From: Streptomyces cylindrosporus
Lineage (GTDB): Bacteria > Actinomycetota > Actinomycetes > Streptomycetales > Streptomycetaceae
Length of the DNA stretch: 64,000 bases
NCBI RefSeq assembly: GCF_022698165.1
Contig: NZ_JALDAY010000013.1
Coordinates: 124,001-188,000 of the forward strand
Direction of reading: 5' to 3'
The notes under the pieces: generated by a model
The model's database searches: none
Told to the model about the DNA's origin: nothing
What the model saw: the letters and a program-made list of their open reading frames with translations, nothing else
Shown: positions 43,159-51,691 of the stretch, in pieces
Layout: each line of letters starts with the position of its first letter
How positions within the stretch are numbered: the first letter of the stretch is position 1
Translations under genes and position numbers: made by a program

Positions 43159-45342
43159 ATGCAGCAGCACACCTTCGAGCCGGACGCGATGCACCGGCTG
43201 TCCTGCGTGGACGAGGTCGAGGCGGTCGTCGGCCGCCCGGCCGCGATGGTCATGAAGAAGCAGATCAGCGTCCTGGACGCAGGGTGCCGCAGCGTCCTGG
43301 CCCACAGTCCGGTCGCGGCCTTCGGCTACCAGGACACCGTCGGCACCGTGCGCACCACGTTCGTCGGTGGCACGCCCGGATTCGCGCGCGTCCACTCCTC
43401 GCAGCGGTTCTCCTTCTCCGTTCCGGGGGCGAGTGTCGCATCCGGCCCGGTCTCGCTGTTCTTTCTGCTGCCCGGGGTGGGCGAGGTGCTGCGCGTCAAC
43501 GGAGCCGCATCCGCCCTCAAGGGCGGGGAGACGGCCGTGGACATCTCCGAGGCGTACGTGCACTGCGCGCAGGCCGTCATCCGCGCCGGCCTGTGGGAGT
43601 CGCCCGCCCCGCCTCACACCGCGGAGCCTGTCCCTGACCGGGGCCCGTTGGCCGGCCCGGGTATCGGCGACTTCCTGGCCGCCTCCCCCTTCCTGGCCCT
43701 GTCCACCTGGGACACGGAAGGCGGCAGCGACACCAGCCCGCGCGGGGAGCGGCAGACGGTGGCCCGCATCCTGAACGGCCGCACTCTGGTGCTGGCCGAC
43801 CGTAAGGGCAACAGACGCGCGGACACCCTGCACAACCTGCTCCACGACGACCGGCTCGCACTCGCCGCCCTCGTCCCCGGCCGCAGCGGTGTCCTGCACA
43901 TCCACGGGCGCGCCGTGATCACCGACGACGCAGCGCTGCTGAAGACCTTGGCCTTGCGCGGCGTGCCACCGCATCTCGCCCTCCTCATCGACGTGGAGTA
44001 CGCGGAGATCCGCGGCAATGACGCTGTTGCCCGCGCCCGCCTGTGGAACCCCGACACACGATCCGGCCGGGACTCGGCCCCCGACATGATGGCCCTGGCC
44101 AGCGCCCATCTGGCCGCAGGCGCAGCCGAGTCCGAGCGTGCCTCAGCGCGGCTGATCAAGCTCATCACCGCCATTCCTGGCATGAGTTGGCTGATGCGGA
44201 AAGCGATGGACCGCGCCTACGTGTCCGGGCTGCGCAAAGAGGGTTACGACGATGTCCGCGCCCCTGCTGCCGCACGCCGTGGCGGAACGCTTCACGGTCA
44301 GGTGACGGAGAGCCCACTGCGACCTGTGCGCATCTGCGAGATACGGCAGGAGACGCCCTCCGCCCGCACCCTGGTGCTCGAAGACTCAGCCGCCGAGGCC
44401 AAGCCGTTCCACTTCCGTCCCGGGCAGTTCTTCACCCTGGTCACGGACATCGCGGGCCGCCCCGTACGACGCGCCTATTCGGCCTCCTCGGCGCCGGGCG
44501 CCACCCGGCTGGAGCTCACCGTCAAGCACGTGAAGGGCGGCCGGTTTTCCACACACGCCCATCGTGACCTGCGTCCCGGGGACCGACTCGCGGTACGCGG
44601 CCCCTCCGGCACCTTCCACGCCCCGCCGCAGACCACTGAGCAGCTCGTGCTCATCGCGGCCGGCAGCGGCATCACGCCCATGATGAGCATGATCCGCGCC
44701 CGCCTTTCCGATCCTGCGTCGACCGGCAGGATCGATCTGCTGTACAGCAGCCGAGGCCCCGAAGAGATCATCTTCGGCGACGAGTTGACCCGCCTGGAAA
44801 AGGACCATCCAGACCGGCTGGCGGTCACCCACGTCCTCACCAGCCGCGATGGCCGACTCGACGCCGAAGGTGTCCGCCGGTGGGTGACCGGCCTACCGCT
44901 GACGGACAGCGCACACCACTTCGTCTGCGGCCCCGAAGCACTCATGGACACCGTGCAGGACGTACTGCGACAACTCGGCGTGCCGGACGAGCACATGCAC
45001 CAAGAACGCTTCAGTGGTGTCGCCCCCGCCGTAACCACGCAGGCACCCCAGGAGATGCGAGTCGAGAAAGACGGGAGCCTCGTCGGAGTGACCGTGGTCG
45101 AACCCGGCCAGTCCCTGCTCGATGCCGGTCTCGCCGCAGGGCTGCCCATGCCGTACTCCTGCACGGTCGGCACCTGCGGGGAATGCATGGTGCGTGTGAG
45201 CAGCGGCGAGGTCACGCAACCCGAACACACCTGCCTCACCCGCAAGCAGAAGGCGGAGGGGCAGGTACTGACATGCGTCAGTTGCCCGTTGTCCGAGGTC
45301 ACCCTTGATATTGCCGATCCGACGCCTCCCGCCCCGCGCTGA
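43159..45342 (+). CDS. PNPOx-like / ferredoxin reductase / [2Fe-2S] ferredoxin fusion
   Basis: A 727-residue, three-part protein. Residues about 1-330 look like a tandem pyridoxamine-oxidase (FMN split-barrel) region (GPGIGDFLAASPFLALSTWD). About 375-610 is an FNR-like module: FAD motif RRAYSASS and NAD(P) motif GSGITPMMSMI. The C-terminus is a plant-type ferredoxin with Cys668, Cys673, Cys676 and Cys706. This arrangement passes electrons from NAD(P)H through FAD to an iron-sulfur centre and possibly to an FMN or haem partner. Partner unknown. Shares an operon with the SIP gene under the TetR. Confidence 0.85.
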   Translation: MQQHTFEPDAMHRLSCVDEVEAVVGRPAAMVMKKQISVLDAGCRSVLAHSPVAAFGYQDTVGTVRTTFVGGTPGFARVHSSQRFSFSVPGASVASGPVSLFFLLPGVGEVLRVNGAASALKGGETAVDISEAYVHCAQAVIRAGLWESPAPPHTAEPVPDRGPLAGPGIGDFLAASPFLALSTWDTEGGSDTSPRGERQTVARILNGRTLVLADRKGNRRADTLHNLLHDDRLALAALVPGRSGVLHIHGRAVITDDAALLKTLALRGVPPHLALLIDVEYAEIRGNDAVARARLWNPDTRSGRDSAPDMMALASAHLAAGAAESERASARLIKLITAIPGMSWLMRKAMDRAYVSGLRKEGYDDVRAPAAARRGGTLHGQVTESPLRPVRICEIRQETPSARTLVLEDSAAEAKPFHFRPGQFFTLVTDIAGRPVRRAYSASSAPGATRLELTVKHVKGGRFSTHAHRDLRPGDRLAVRGPSGTFHAPPQTTEQLVLIAAGSGITPMMSMIRARLSDPASTGRIDLLYSSRGPEEIIFGDELTRLEKDHPDRLAVTHVLTSRDGRLDAEGVRRWVTGLPLTDSAHHFVCGPEALMDTVQDVLRQLGVPDEHMHQERFSGVAPAVTTQAPQEMRVEKDGSLVGVTVVEPGQSLLDAGLAAGLPMPYSCTVGTCGECMVRVSSGEVTQPEHTCLTRKQKAEGQVLTCVSCPLSEVTLDIADPTPPAPR

Positions 45343-45389
45343 GGCTCTCCGCTACCCGCCGGGCATCACAGTCGTACGACACACCCGAC

Positions 45390-45572
45390 GCGCTTCATGC
45401 CCGACTCACCGTTCACGGCAGACGACTCCTGGTCGACCGGGTCCGGGCTGGCCGCCCCGTCGCCCATGTAGCCGGCGCAATGGGTACCGCATGCGCCACT
45501 AGCAACGCCGAACGCACAGATGCCAGCGACCCATCAGCCGACGTAAACAAGGCTGCAGGTCAATACACCTAG
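45390..45572 (+). mobile_element. IS481-family transposase N-terminal remnant
   Basis: The plus strand reads HARLTVHGRRLLVDRV followed by RAGRPVAHVAGAMG, which is the first helix-turn-helix of IS481-type transposases (typically S-H-x-N-A-R-L-T-x-x-G-R). The frame continues to a TAG at 45570 but loses similarity after about 45500. No catalytic domain and no inverted repeats are visible. Confidence 0.7.
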
Positions 45573-45620
45573 TTGGTCTCGCATACCGCCTCCGTCCGAG
45601 CGCCCCGCCGGGGACGGTGT

Positions 45621-47540
45621 TCAGCGCCGGGCTGCCACGGCCACCGCAGCCGCTGTGAGGATGCGGTGCAGGACGGAGGCCGGGATCGCCGGGTTGGTGA
45701 CCGCTTCGCATGCCGTGTCGCGGTCGTGCAGCAGCCCGGCCAGGACGCGGGCAGGCAGCCGCGGACTGCGCAACGCGGCGCCGCGGACGTAGGCCTCGGG
45801 GTCGTTCAGCAGCCGTACCGCGTCGGCTGGTGACAGCCGGGGGTCCCTGGCCGCGCGGCGGCGCACCTCGGCTTCGGGATCCCGGACCAGGCGGGCGACG
45901 TCGGCCGGTGTCGACTCCGGGTCGTCGAGGGCCAGCCGGCGCATACGCCCGCTGGGGTCGGCGATGTGCCGCAGCAGGCCCGCACGGGGGAAGTTGGGGT
46001 GACTGCGGGGCCGGCCGGGGTGGCTGAAATTGCCGTCCCACCAGCTCCAGACCTCCAGCAGCAGGTCGGCCGGCGCGTCCTCGCACGACTCGGCGAGGAA
46101 GAGATGGACCACCCGGTCCTCGTCCCGCGCCAGGCGCGCCACGACATCCGGCGGGAGGCGCCGGGCCCGGGCAACGCTACGGCGCACCAGCGGGTGGGAC
46201 GACGCGGAAAGGCGGCGCATCGCGTCGGCGTCACCGTGCAGGGCCTCGACCCAGGGCAGCGTGCGCGACATCGAGGTCGGGTCGAAGTGGTGGCGGATCG
46301 CGGCACGTTGCTCCTCGGTGAGGTCGGAACGCAGCGCCGCGGCGGATCGGATGTCGTCCCGCGGATCCTGTGCGAGCACGGCGACGCCGTGCGGGCTCAG
46401 GCCCGGGTTGGCGGCCAGTGCCCCGCGTACCTCCGCGTCCCCGTCCCGGACCAGATCGGCTTCCAGCTCAGCCGCGAGGCGGCATCGTTCGAGCGCCCGC
46501 CTGGGGTCGGGCAGGGAGGCGAAGACCTCGCGAGGCATGGGTACGGCGGTGTGGTGGGCGAGCAGCGCAGCCGTCCGCACGGCATGGTCGGCGTCGGCCA
46601 GCAGCCGGTTCCGCAGCGGTGCGGGGAGGTCGTCCCACCGGACGCAGGCCGCCGCCCGCACCCGGGGATCGGCGTCGGCTGCGAGGCCGGGGAGGTGCCG
46701 TGCGGGCAGCTTCGGGAGTTCGGCGGCTCGCGCGCGGGAGGGGCCGGTGAGGAGGTCGTCGTACAGGTCCTCGGGGAGTTCGGCGCCCCAGACGCAGGCG
46801 TGCTCCGCGAACAGCACACGCCGCTCCGGCGACGGCTCGGCACGGATCAGACGTACCCACTGGTCGGAGGTGAGCCTGGGCCGGAACGTGTCGACGACCG
46901 TCGCCCGGACCCGCCGATCCGGGTGCGCCACGGCGGCGTCGAGCACGGCGGGCCGGTCGCATCCGTGCAGGAAGGCGACCGTCACATCCAGCAGTTGGAT
47001 CAGCAGTTCGTCCGTCGCGGCCGGATTGGCCCCGATGCCTTCCGCCCAGTGCAGAGGCCACGCAGGTCGGCCGGGCACCGCCGCCCACACGTCGGCGCGC
47101 TCGGCTTCCGTCTCGTGCCCGGCGGCAGCGGCGTACTCCTCCAGCCGTTCGGGCAGTCGGTCGAGGGCCGTCACCCGAGGCCCGCCCGCGCCGGGCACCT
47201 CCGCCACGAGCACCTGCCCGTCGAGGGAGAGCGCCACGAACCCGGGGTCGCCGGTCAACTCCGGTACACCGCTCCCGGTGTGCCGGACGCGGGTCCACCA
47301 GGCGTCGTTGCCGCCGATTCGGTGCCGGAGGACAGCCACCAGGAACTCGCCGTCGGCATCGACAAGACGGCGCCACCACGTGGCATCGAGCACTTCGCGG
47401 GCCGCTCCGTCCGGCGCCGCGATCCCCTGCGCGATCCGCCAGCCGGCTTCCGGCGGGAACAGGTTGCCCGGGCGCACGTCCTCCACGACCGTGAGTCCGG
47501 CACGTTCGAGTAGTTCGTGGAGTTTCTCCTCGCGCTGCAC
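45621..47540 (-). CDS. HEAT-like / leucine-rich-repeat-variant protein
   Basis: About 639 residues. After an N-terminal alpha/beta part (residues about 1-210) it is a solenoid of repeats of about 24 residues. Each repeat has a DPxxxVRxAxA pattern, such as HPDRRVRATVVD, ADPRVRAAACV, DAEVRGALAANPGLS and DPEAEVRRRAARDPRLS. Such proteins are scaffolds for protein-protein contact in actinomycetes; no catalytic residue is evident. GTG at 47540 is preferred. The frame is open to a TTG at 47618, so the start is uncertain. The gene begins about 110 bases after the DUF1326 stop. Confidence 0.72.
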   Translation of the reverse strand: MQREEKLHELLERAGLTVVEDVRPGNLFPPEAGWRIAQGIAAPDGAAREVLDATWWRRLVDADGEFLVAVLRHRIGGNDAWWTRVRHTGSGVPELTGDPGFVALSLDGQVLVAEVPGAGGPRVTALDRLPERLEEYAAAAGHETEAERADVWAAVPGRPAWPLHWAEGIGANPAATDELLIQLLDVTVAFLHGCDRPAVLDAAVAHPDRRVRATVVDTFRPRLTSDQWVRLIRAEPSPERRVLFAEHACVWGAELPEDLYDDLLTGPSRARAAELPKLPARHLPGLAADADPRVRAAACVRWDDLPAPLRNRLLADADHAVRTAALLAHHTAVPMPREVFASLPDPRRALERCRLAAELEADLVRDGDAEVRGALAANPGLSPHGVAVLAQDPRDDIRSAAALRSDLTEEQRAAIRHHFDPTSMSRTLPWVEALHGDADAMRRLSASSHPLVRRSVARARRLPPDVVARLARDEDRVVHLFLAESCEDAPADLLLEVWSWWDGNFSHPGRPRSHPNFPRAGLLRHIADPSGRMRRLALDDPESTPADVARLVRDPEAEVRRRAARDPRLSPADAVRLLNDPEAYVRGAALRSPRLPARVLAGLLHDRDTACEAVTNPAIPASVLHRILTAAAVAVAARR

Positions 47541-47648
47541 GCGATCATGCTCTCCGCCGACCCGGCGGGAGGACAAGGCCCTCAGCCCGGAGCCGGCGGC
47601 AGCGGGAGGGGTGATCAAGAATGCCTTGTTGTCGGGAGGTCCGGTGCG

Positions 47649-48305
47649 TCAGTCGGGGCCGCTCCAGTCGAAGGGGAAGTGCTTGCTGGACTTGCCGGAG
47701 CGGTCCCAGGAGAAGCCGAACGCGTCCGCGCGGTCGGTGGTGGCCCGGCCCCACGTGGCGACCTGGCCCGGCCCGACCTCGGCGCCCGGGGCGTTGTGGA
47801 CCTGGACACGCGCGCTGTCTGGGGTGGTCGGGCCGGTGAGCGCCTCGGCGGCTGCTGTGACCCGGCCCGGGATCTCGGCCCGCCAGGTGGCGAGGTCCTC
47901 GTCGATCTCGACGTGGATGGGTGCGACGTCCATGCCGCGCATCTCGGGGTGGAACATCTCCCCGAACTGCGCCGGCCAGCCACCCGCCTCACCGCCGAAG
48001 ACGGCACCGAGCGCACCCCGCTGCTGCTCGTCGGCACGTTCGTCCAGGAAGACCGCGGCGTACGGGTCGGTGTGCTCGCCGGTCCACGGGTTGCCGGTGA
48101 AGGAGCCGAGCATCAGGACGTTGAGGCCGTCGAGCCGGACGTCACCGTAGCTGCCCTCCCGGATGTGCCAGACCAGCACGCCTTCGCAGTCGCCGTAGGT
48201 CGGGGGCTGCGCGAACGTGCACGGGCAGGGGATGGCGCACTTGCACACATCGAACCAGTCGCCGGCCAGATGCCAGCGTGTCGCGGTGGTGGCCTGTTCT
48301 GTCAT
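47649..48305 (-). CDS. DUF1326 family protein
   Basis: A 218-residue protein with AGGAGGG about nine bases before the ATG. The family start is clear: WHLAGDWFDVCKCAIPCPCTF, whose cysteine cluster (C-K-C-x3-C-x-C) suggests metal or thiol chemistry. The rest is beta-rich, ending in DRSGKSSKHFPFDWSG. DUF1326 proteins usually sit beside DUF2182 membrane proteins, as here. Function is unknown; a role in metal handling is commonly guessed from the cysteines. The first gene of the pair is at 48450-49286. Confidence 0.85.
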   Translation of the reverse strand: MTEQATTATRWHLAGDWFDVCKCAIPCPCTFAQPPTYGDCEGVLVWHIREGSYGDVRLDGLNVLMLGSFTGNPWTGEHTDPYAAVFLDERADEQQRGALGAVFGGEAGGWPAQFGEMFHPEMRGMDVAPIHVEIDEDLATWRAEIPGRVTAAAEALTGPTTPDSARVQVHNAPGAEVGPGQVATWGRATTDRADAFGFSWDRSGKSSKHFPFDWSGPD

Positions 48306-48449
48306 CTCGCTTCCCTCCTGCCGAGCCCCAGGAGCTCACTCGGAGTGGCGAGACCGCGTGTGCCGAGCCCGGTCCCGGGATCGGGAGACGGTCTCCCTTC
48401 CAGCTTGCACCTCTCGTCCCTGGTGGGGAACCCGGTCACGCGTAAGAGA

Positions 48450-49286
48450 TCACATGCCGTCCATCGAGGGCATCGAGTCCTGCAGTCCCGGCAGCAGCCA
48501 GTCCTGGAAGGGCGCGAGCACCGCCAGGACCAGGAACACGACGCCCACGGCACGGGCGAGCAGTGGTCCCCGGGACCACAGCTTCTCCACGAAGATCACC
48601 ACGGCCAGCCCGGCCATGGCCGCCACATTCATCACACCGAGCGGCACGAGGACGACCATCAGCCCGGCGCAGCAGCCGACGCAGTAGGCGCCGTGGTGGA
48701 GACCCACCCGCAGGTCGCGGGCCGGCCCTCGGAAGCCGGAGTAGCGCACCAGGTGGCCCAGCGGGTCGCGGCAGTGCCGCAGGCACACGGACTTCAGGGG
48801 GCCCAGCTGGTAGAGGCCCGCGAGCAGGAAGGCGACCGAGCCGATCCAGCGACCGGCCGTGGGGTGATCGTCCACGAGGCGGCCGGTGAGGGCCAGGGCC
48901 GCGTAGGCGAGCAGCCCGAACGCCGTCCACACCAGCAGATATCCGGCGACGAACTCGACGGTACGGGCGGTCCGGGCCCAGCCGGAGGACTGCCGGCCGA
49001 TACCCCGTACCCAGGTGATCGCCACCGGTGCCATGGACGGCAGCATCATGGCCGCCATCATCGTCACCCATAGCACCAGGAACAGCGGCAGCGCCATCCC
49101 CATCGTGCCGGGCTCGACCCCCATGTCCCGTGCCTGGCCGATCGTCAGCACCCAGGCGGGGACAGCGATCAGGACCACGAGGAACCAGGCGGCCGCGAGA
49201 TCCCGCGTGGGCAGCAGACCCCCACCCGTTCCGGTCGGGGCGACCGACCGGCCGGCTACGAGAGCGGAACTCCGGCTGTGACGCAT
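48450..49286 (-). CDS. DUF2182 integral membrane protein
   Basis: A 278-residue membrane protein; the ATG at 49286 has AGGAG nine bases upstream. It has about seven hydrophobic segments. Conserved family features are MMAAMMLPSMAPVAI, the YQLGPLKSVCLRHCRDPL loop with two Cys, and GLHHGAYCVGCCAGLM with further Cys and His, all plausible metal ligands. The C-terminus is Met-rich (DSMPSMDGM). The DUF2182/DUF1326 neighbourhood recurs in actinobacteria and proteobacteria; the pair may move or sense a metal such as copper. This is inference from residues. Confidence 0.85.
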   Translation of the reverse strand: MRHSRSSALVAGRSVAPTGTGGGLLPTRDLAAAWFLVVLIAVPAWVLTIGQARDMGVEPGTMGMALPLFLVLWVTMMAAMMLPSMAPVAITWVRGIGRQSSGWARTARTVEFVAGYLLVWTAFGLLAYAALALTGRLVDDHPTAGRWIGSVAFLLAGLYQLGPLKSVCLRHCRDPLGHLVRYSGFRGPARDLRVGLHHGAYCVGCCAGLMVVLVPLGVMNVAAMAGLAVVIFVEKLWSRGPLLARAVGVVFLVLAVLAPFQDWLLPGLQDSMPSMDGM

Positions 49287-49595
49287 CGGCGTGTACTCCT
49301 GCGGCTCCTTCCAGGAGAGCACTGCCCGGCCGTCGGCGCGACCGGATACGGGAGGTTCCATCCATGTGCGGCGGCAGCCATTCGTCATGTGTCTTGACCG
49401 GCTTGACAGAAGTCCCGATGAGGCGGGCTGCGAACGCTTCTGGGCGGGCGTCGAGGAGGAGGAATGGCTCGACGACATCGTCGCCGGGGCCGCCAGAAGG
49501 CAGATATCTACGCCGCGCTCCGCGATCCACGTGACAAGGACTCCCGCTGCAGGTGGCCGCTGGGCACCACCGTGAGTCTTGGCCGGTGGCTTCGG
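49287..49595. other. Intergenic region upstream of the DUF2182 gene
   Basis: 309 bp. TTGACC and TTGACA hexamers occur near 49395-49410 but no matching -10 is certain. A strong AGGAGG precedes an ATG near 49464, yet its reading frame runs antisense into the methyltransferase and I do not accept it as a gene. Confidence 0.4.
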
Positions 49596-50444
49596 CTAGC
49601 TCGGTTTGGTTCCGGCGACGCAGCGTGCGACGCCCGGGACGCGGAGCTCCCCCTCCTGCTCGAAGGCGCGCACCCCGGCGAGGGCGTGGGCCCGGATCCG
49701 CTCCCGGGCAGGTGCGTCGACCTGCTGGAGCACGGCCACCGCCAGCGACACGTGCTCGCTGATCATGGACCAGTACTCCTCGGGGGATGCTGTGACGAGC
49801 TCCACGGGGATGTCCCACTCGGCGATGTCGCGCAGCCCCGCGGCCTCGTACCGCTCGCTGAGGTAACCCGGGGCCGCGCACCGGAACATGTTCGGCGTGT
49901 CCGGGGCGGGTGGTGGCACTGTCACCTCGGTCGCGATCGCGCGCAGGGCGATGGCCGTCCACGGGTTGTCCTCGGGCCGGGCCCATACCGACGAGCACAG
50001 TCGTCCGCCGGGCTTGAGCACGCGGGCGAACTCGGCAGTCGCCCGGGTGGTGTCGGGGAGGAACATGTAGCCGAACCGCACCGAGACGCTGTCGAACGTG
50101 GCGTCGGCGAACGGCAGATCGTCGGCACTGCACACCGTGGTCTCGATGTTGGTGACGCCCTGTGCGTCGGCGCGGCGCGCGGCCACGTCGAGCATCTGCG
50201 GCACGAGGTCGGTCAGCACGACGCGTCCGCTCGGCGCGAGTGCCGCGATGCTCAGCCCCGGCTCGCCGGTGCCCGAGGCGATGTCGAGGTGGTGCTGGTC
50301 CTCGGCGATGTGGAGGGCGTCGATGATCGCCGCGCCGACCGGACGCAGCTGATCCATGATCAGCGCGTCCCACTTCTCCCAGCCGGCGGCCAGCGCGGCC
50401 CACGTCGTGCGCTGGGCGTCCCGGATCTCGTCAGGGCTCGGCAT
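49596..50444 (-). CDS. SAM-dependent methyltransferase (class I)
   Basis: A 282-residue protein; AGGAGG is eight bases before the ATG at 50444. Motif I is LDIASGTGEPGLS near 53-65, motif II the acidic end of RVVLTDLVP and motif IV VCSADDLPFADATFDSV. The sequence is in the UbiE/Methyltransf_11/25 group, which methylates small-molecule or quinone-type substrates. A helical N-terminal cap carries RTTWAALAAGWEKWD. Substrate unknown. The neighbours do not form a clear pathway. Confidence 0.85.
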   Translation of the reverse strand: MPSPDEIRDAQRTTWAALAAGWEKWDALIMDQLRPVGAAIIDALHIAEDQHHLDIASGTGEPGLSIAALAPSGRVVLTDLVPQMLDVAARRADAQGVTNIETTVCSADDLPFADATFDSVSVRFGYMFLPDTTRATAEFARVLKPGGRLCSSVWARPEDNPWTAIALRAIATEVTVPPPAPDTPNMFRCAAPGYLSERYEAAGLRDIAEWDIPVELVTASPEEYWSMISEHVSLAVAVLQQVDAPARERIRAHALAGVRAFEQEGELRVPGVARCVAGTKPS

Positions 50445-50488
50445 CGGCCCCACCTCCTGTCGCCGCGGGGCGCTGCTGGTGCAAGCCG

Positions 50489-50800
50489 ATGATGCCGGTC
50501 CCGGACCGGCCGCGCACTTCAGACGTGGGGCAGTCGAGCAGAGCGCACGGGCGACGCGATCCGCGCGTCGAGCCGCTGCTGCCGGTTGTCCCGCGTAATC
50601 CGCGACGGCGAGGTCGTAAGCGTTTGGAAGCGTCTGGATGGTCGCCAGGGGCTGTGCGGGATGCTGTTCTCGGGGATGACCTGCGCCGTACCACCCCGAC
50701 CATCGCCCGGCGCGGCACCGAGCACGCCGCCCGCCTGGGCAAGTACCGCTGGGAGATCCGCGACGACATCCACCACGCGTTCGTACCCCGGCTGCGCCGT
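50489..50800 (+). mobile_element. IS5-family transposase remnant
   Basis: Two frames together read an IS5-type N-terminus (PRRRGRKRL, then KRLDGRQGLCGMLFSG in the next frame) and, after a jump, an IS5 C-terminus (TIARRGTEHAARLGKYRWEI, in place of the usual RYRWVVERT). The catalytic core between them is missing, so it has an internal deletion and a frameshift. It lies next to the end of the intact phosphotransferase copy. Confidence 0.6.
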
Positions 50801-50817
50801 CATTCCGGCCCGCAGCC

Positions 50818-51564
50818 TCACATCCGGGATCTCAGCACGTCGACCTCACAACCCGGCGCGGACGGGTCGAAGCCGTGCTCCACCAGCCAGCGAACCCCCA
50901 GCAGGCTGCGCAGCGACCACCACGCGCGGATCACCTCGAGGTCGACGTCGATGCCGTAGCCGGCGATGACGTCGTCGAGGTGCTCCTCGTGTCCGAGCGT
51001 CAGGGTGGCGAGGTCGAACAGGGCATCACCCCCGCCCGCCTCGGACCAGTCGATGATGCCGGTGACCTCGTCGCCGTCGACGAAGACGTGGTCGATCTGC
51101 AGGTCGCCGTGGGTGAACAGCCGGGTCCACGGCCGGATCGCGGCCTCGGCGATGTGGCGGTTGCGGGTGACCAGGTCGGCGGGCAGGACGCCGTTGGTCA
51201 CGAGCAGGTCGCACTCGGCGTCGAGTTCCGCCGCCAACTCGTCGGGACCTCGGCGGCGTCGGCCGGGCCAGGGCGGCAGGGGCGCTTCGTGCAGCTTCCG
51301 GACGGCGGCACCCGCCGCGGCCCATGCAACCGGGGGCGCGGTGGACGGCTCGCCGAGGCGGCCGAGCGCGGTGCCCGCGACCGCGGCGATCGCGAGTACG
51401 GGCGGCTTGCGCCACAGGACCTTCGGAGTCGGGACCGGAGCCAGGGCCATCGCCTCGACCTCGACGTCGATGCGCGCCTGATCCGCGTCCACCTTCAAGA
51501 ACACATCGCCCACGCGCAGTGTCGCGCGCTCGGAATGGGCGACGACGACTTTGACTTCATCCAT
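50818..51564 (-). CDS. Phosphotransferase (APH / aminoglycoside phosphotransferase family)
   Basis: A 248-residue kinase-like protein with HGDLQIDHVFVDGDEVTG at about 150-168 (catalytic Asp in HGD) and IIDWSEAGGGDALFDLA at about 169-185 (the second Asp binds Mg). The N-terminal lobe is short and begins with MDEVKVVVAHSERATLRVG. The family phosphorylates hydroxyls of aminoglycosides, macrolides or metabolites; substrate not predictable. It is the intact partner of the pseudogene at 1-569. It is flanked on one side by an IS5 remnant, consistent with movement or duplication. Confidence 0.88.
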   Translation of the reverse strand: MDEVKVVVAHSERATLRVGDVFLKVDADQARIDVEVEAMALAPVPTPKVLWRKPPVLAIAAVAGTALGRLGEPSTAPPVAWAAAGAAVRKLHEAPLPPWPGRRRRGPDELAAELDAECDLLVTNGVLPADLVTRNRHIAEAAIRPWTRLFTHGDLQIDHVFVDGDEVTGIIDWSEAGGGDALFDLATLTLGHEEHLDDVIAGYGIDVDLEVIRAWWSLRSLLGVRWLVEHGFDPSAPGCEVDVLRSRM

Positions 51565-51645
51565 GGGCGACGAGTATCCCGGGGATGATCGTCGACGTCC
51601 CCGGGTTTGTCGCGTGCGACGGCGCGGCTGACCGCCACCCCTTTC
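50948..51645. repeat. Direct repeat, copy 2 (partner at 1-650)
   Basis: Covers most of the intact phosphotransferase gene and about 80 bp upstream. It includes about 50 bp (near 51496-51545) that copy 1 lacks. Confidence 0.8.
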
Positions 51646-51691
51646 GTCATGATCCGCACAACGATCCCCCCGTAACTGCGCGGCCGGTGCG

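Noticed and set aside
49464..49595. ATG preceded by a very strong AGGAGG site on the plus strand
   Set aside because: The frame runs antisense into the methyltransferase and encodes Arg-rich sequence without similarity.
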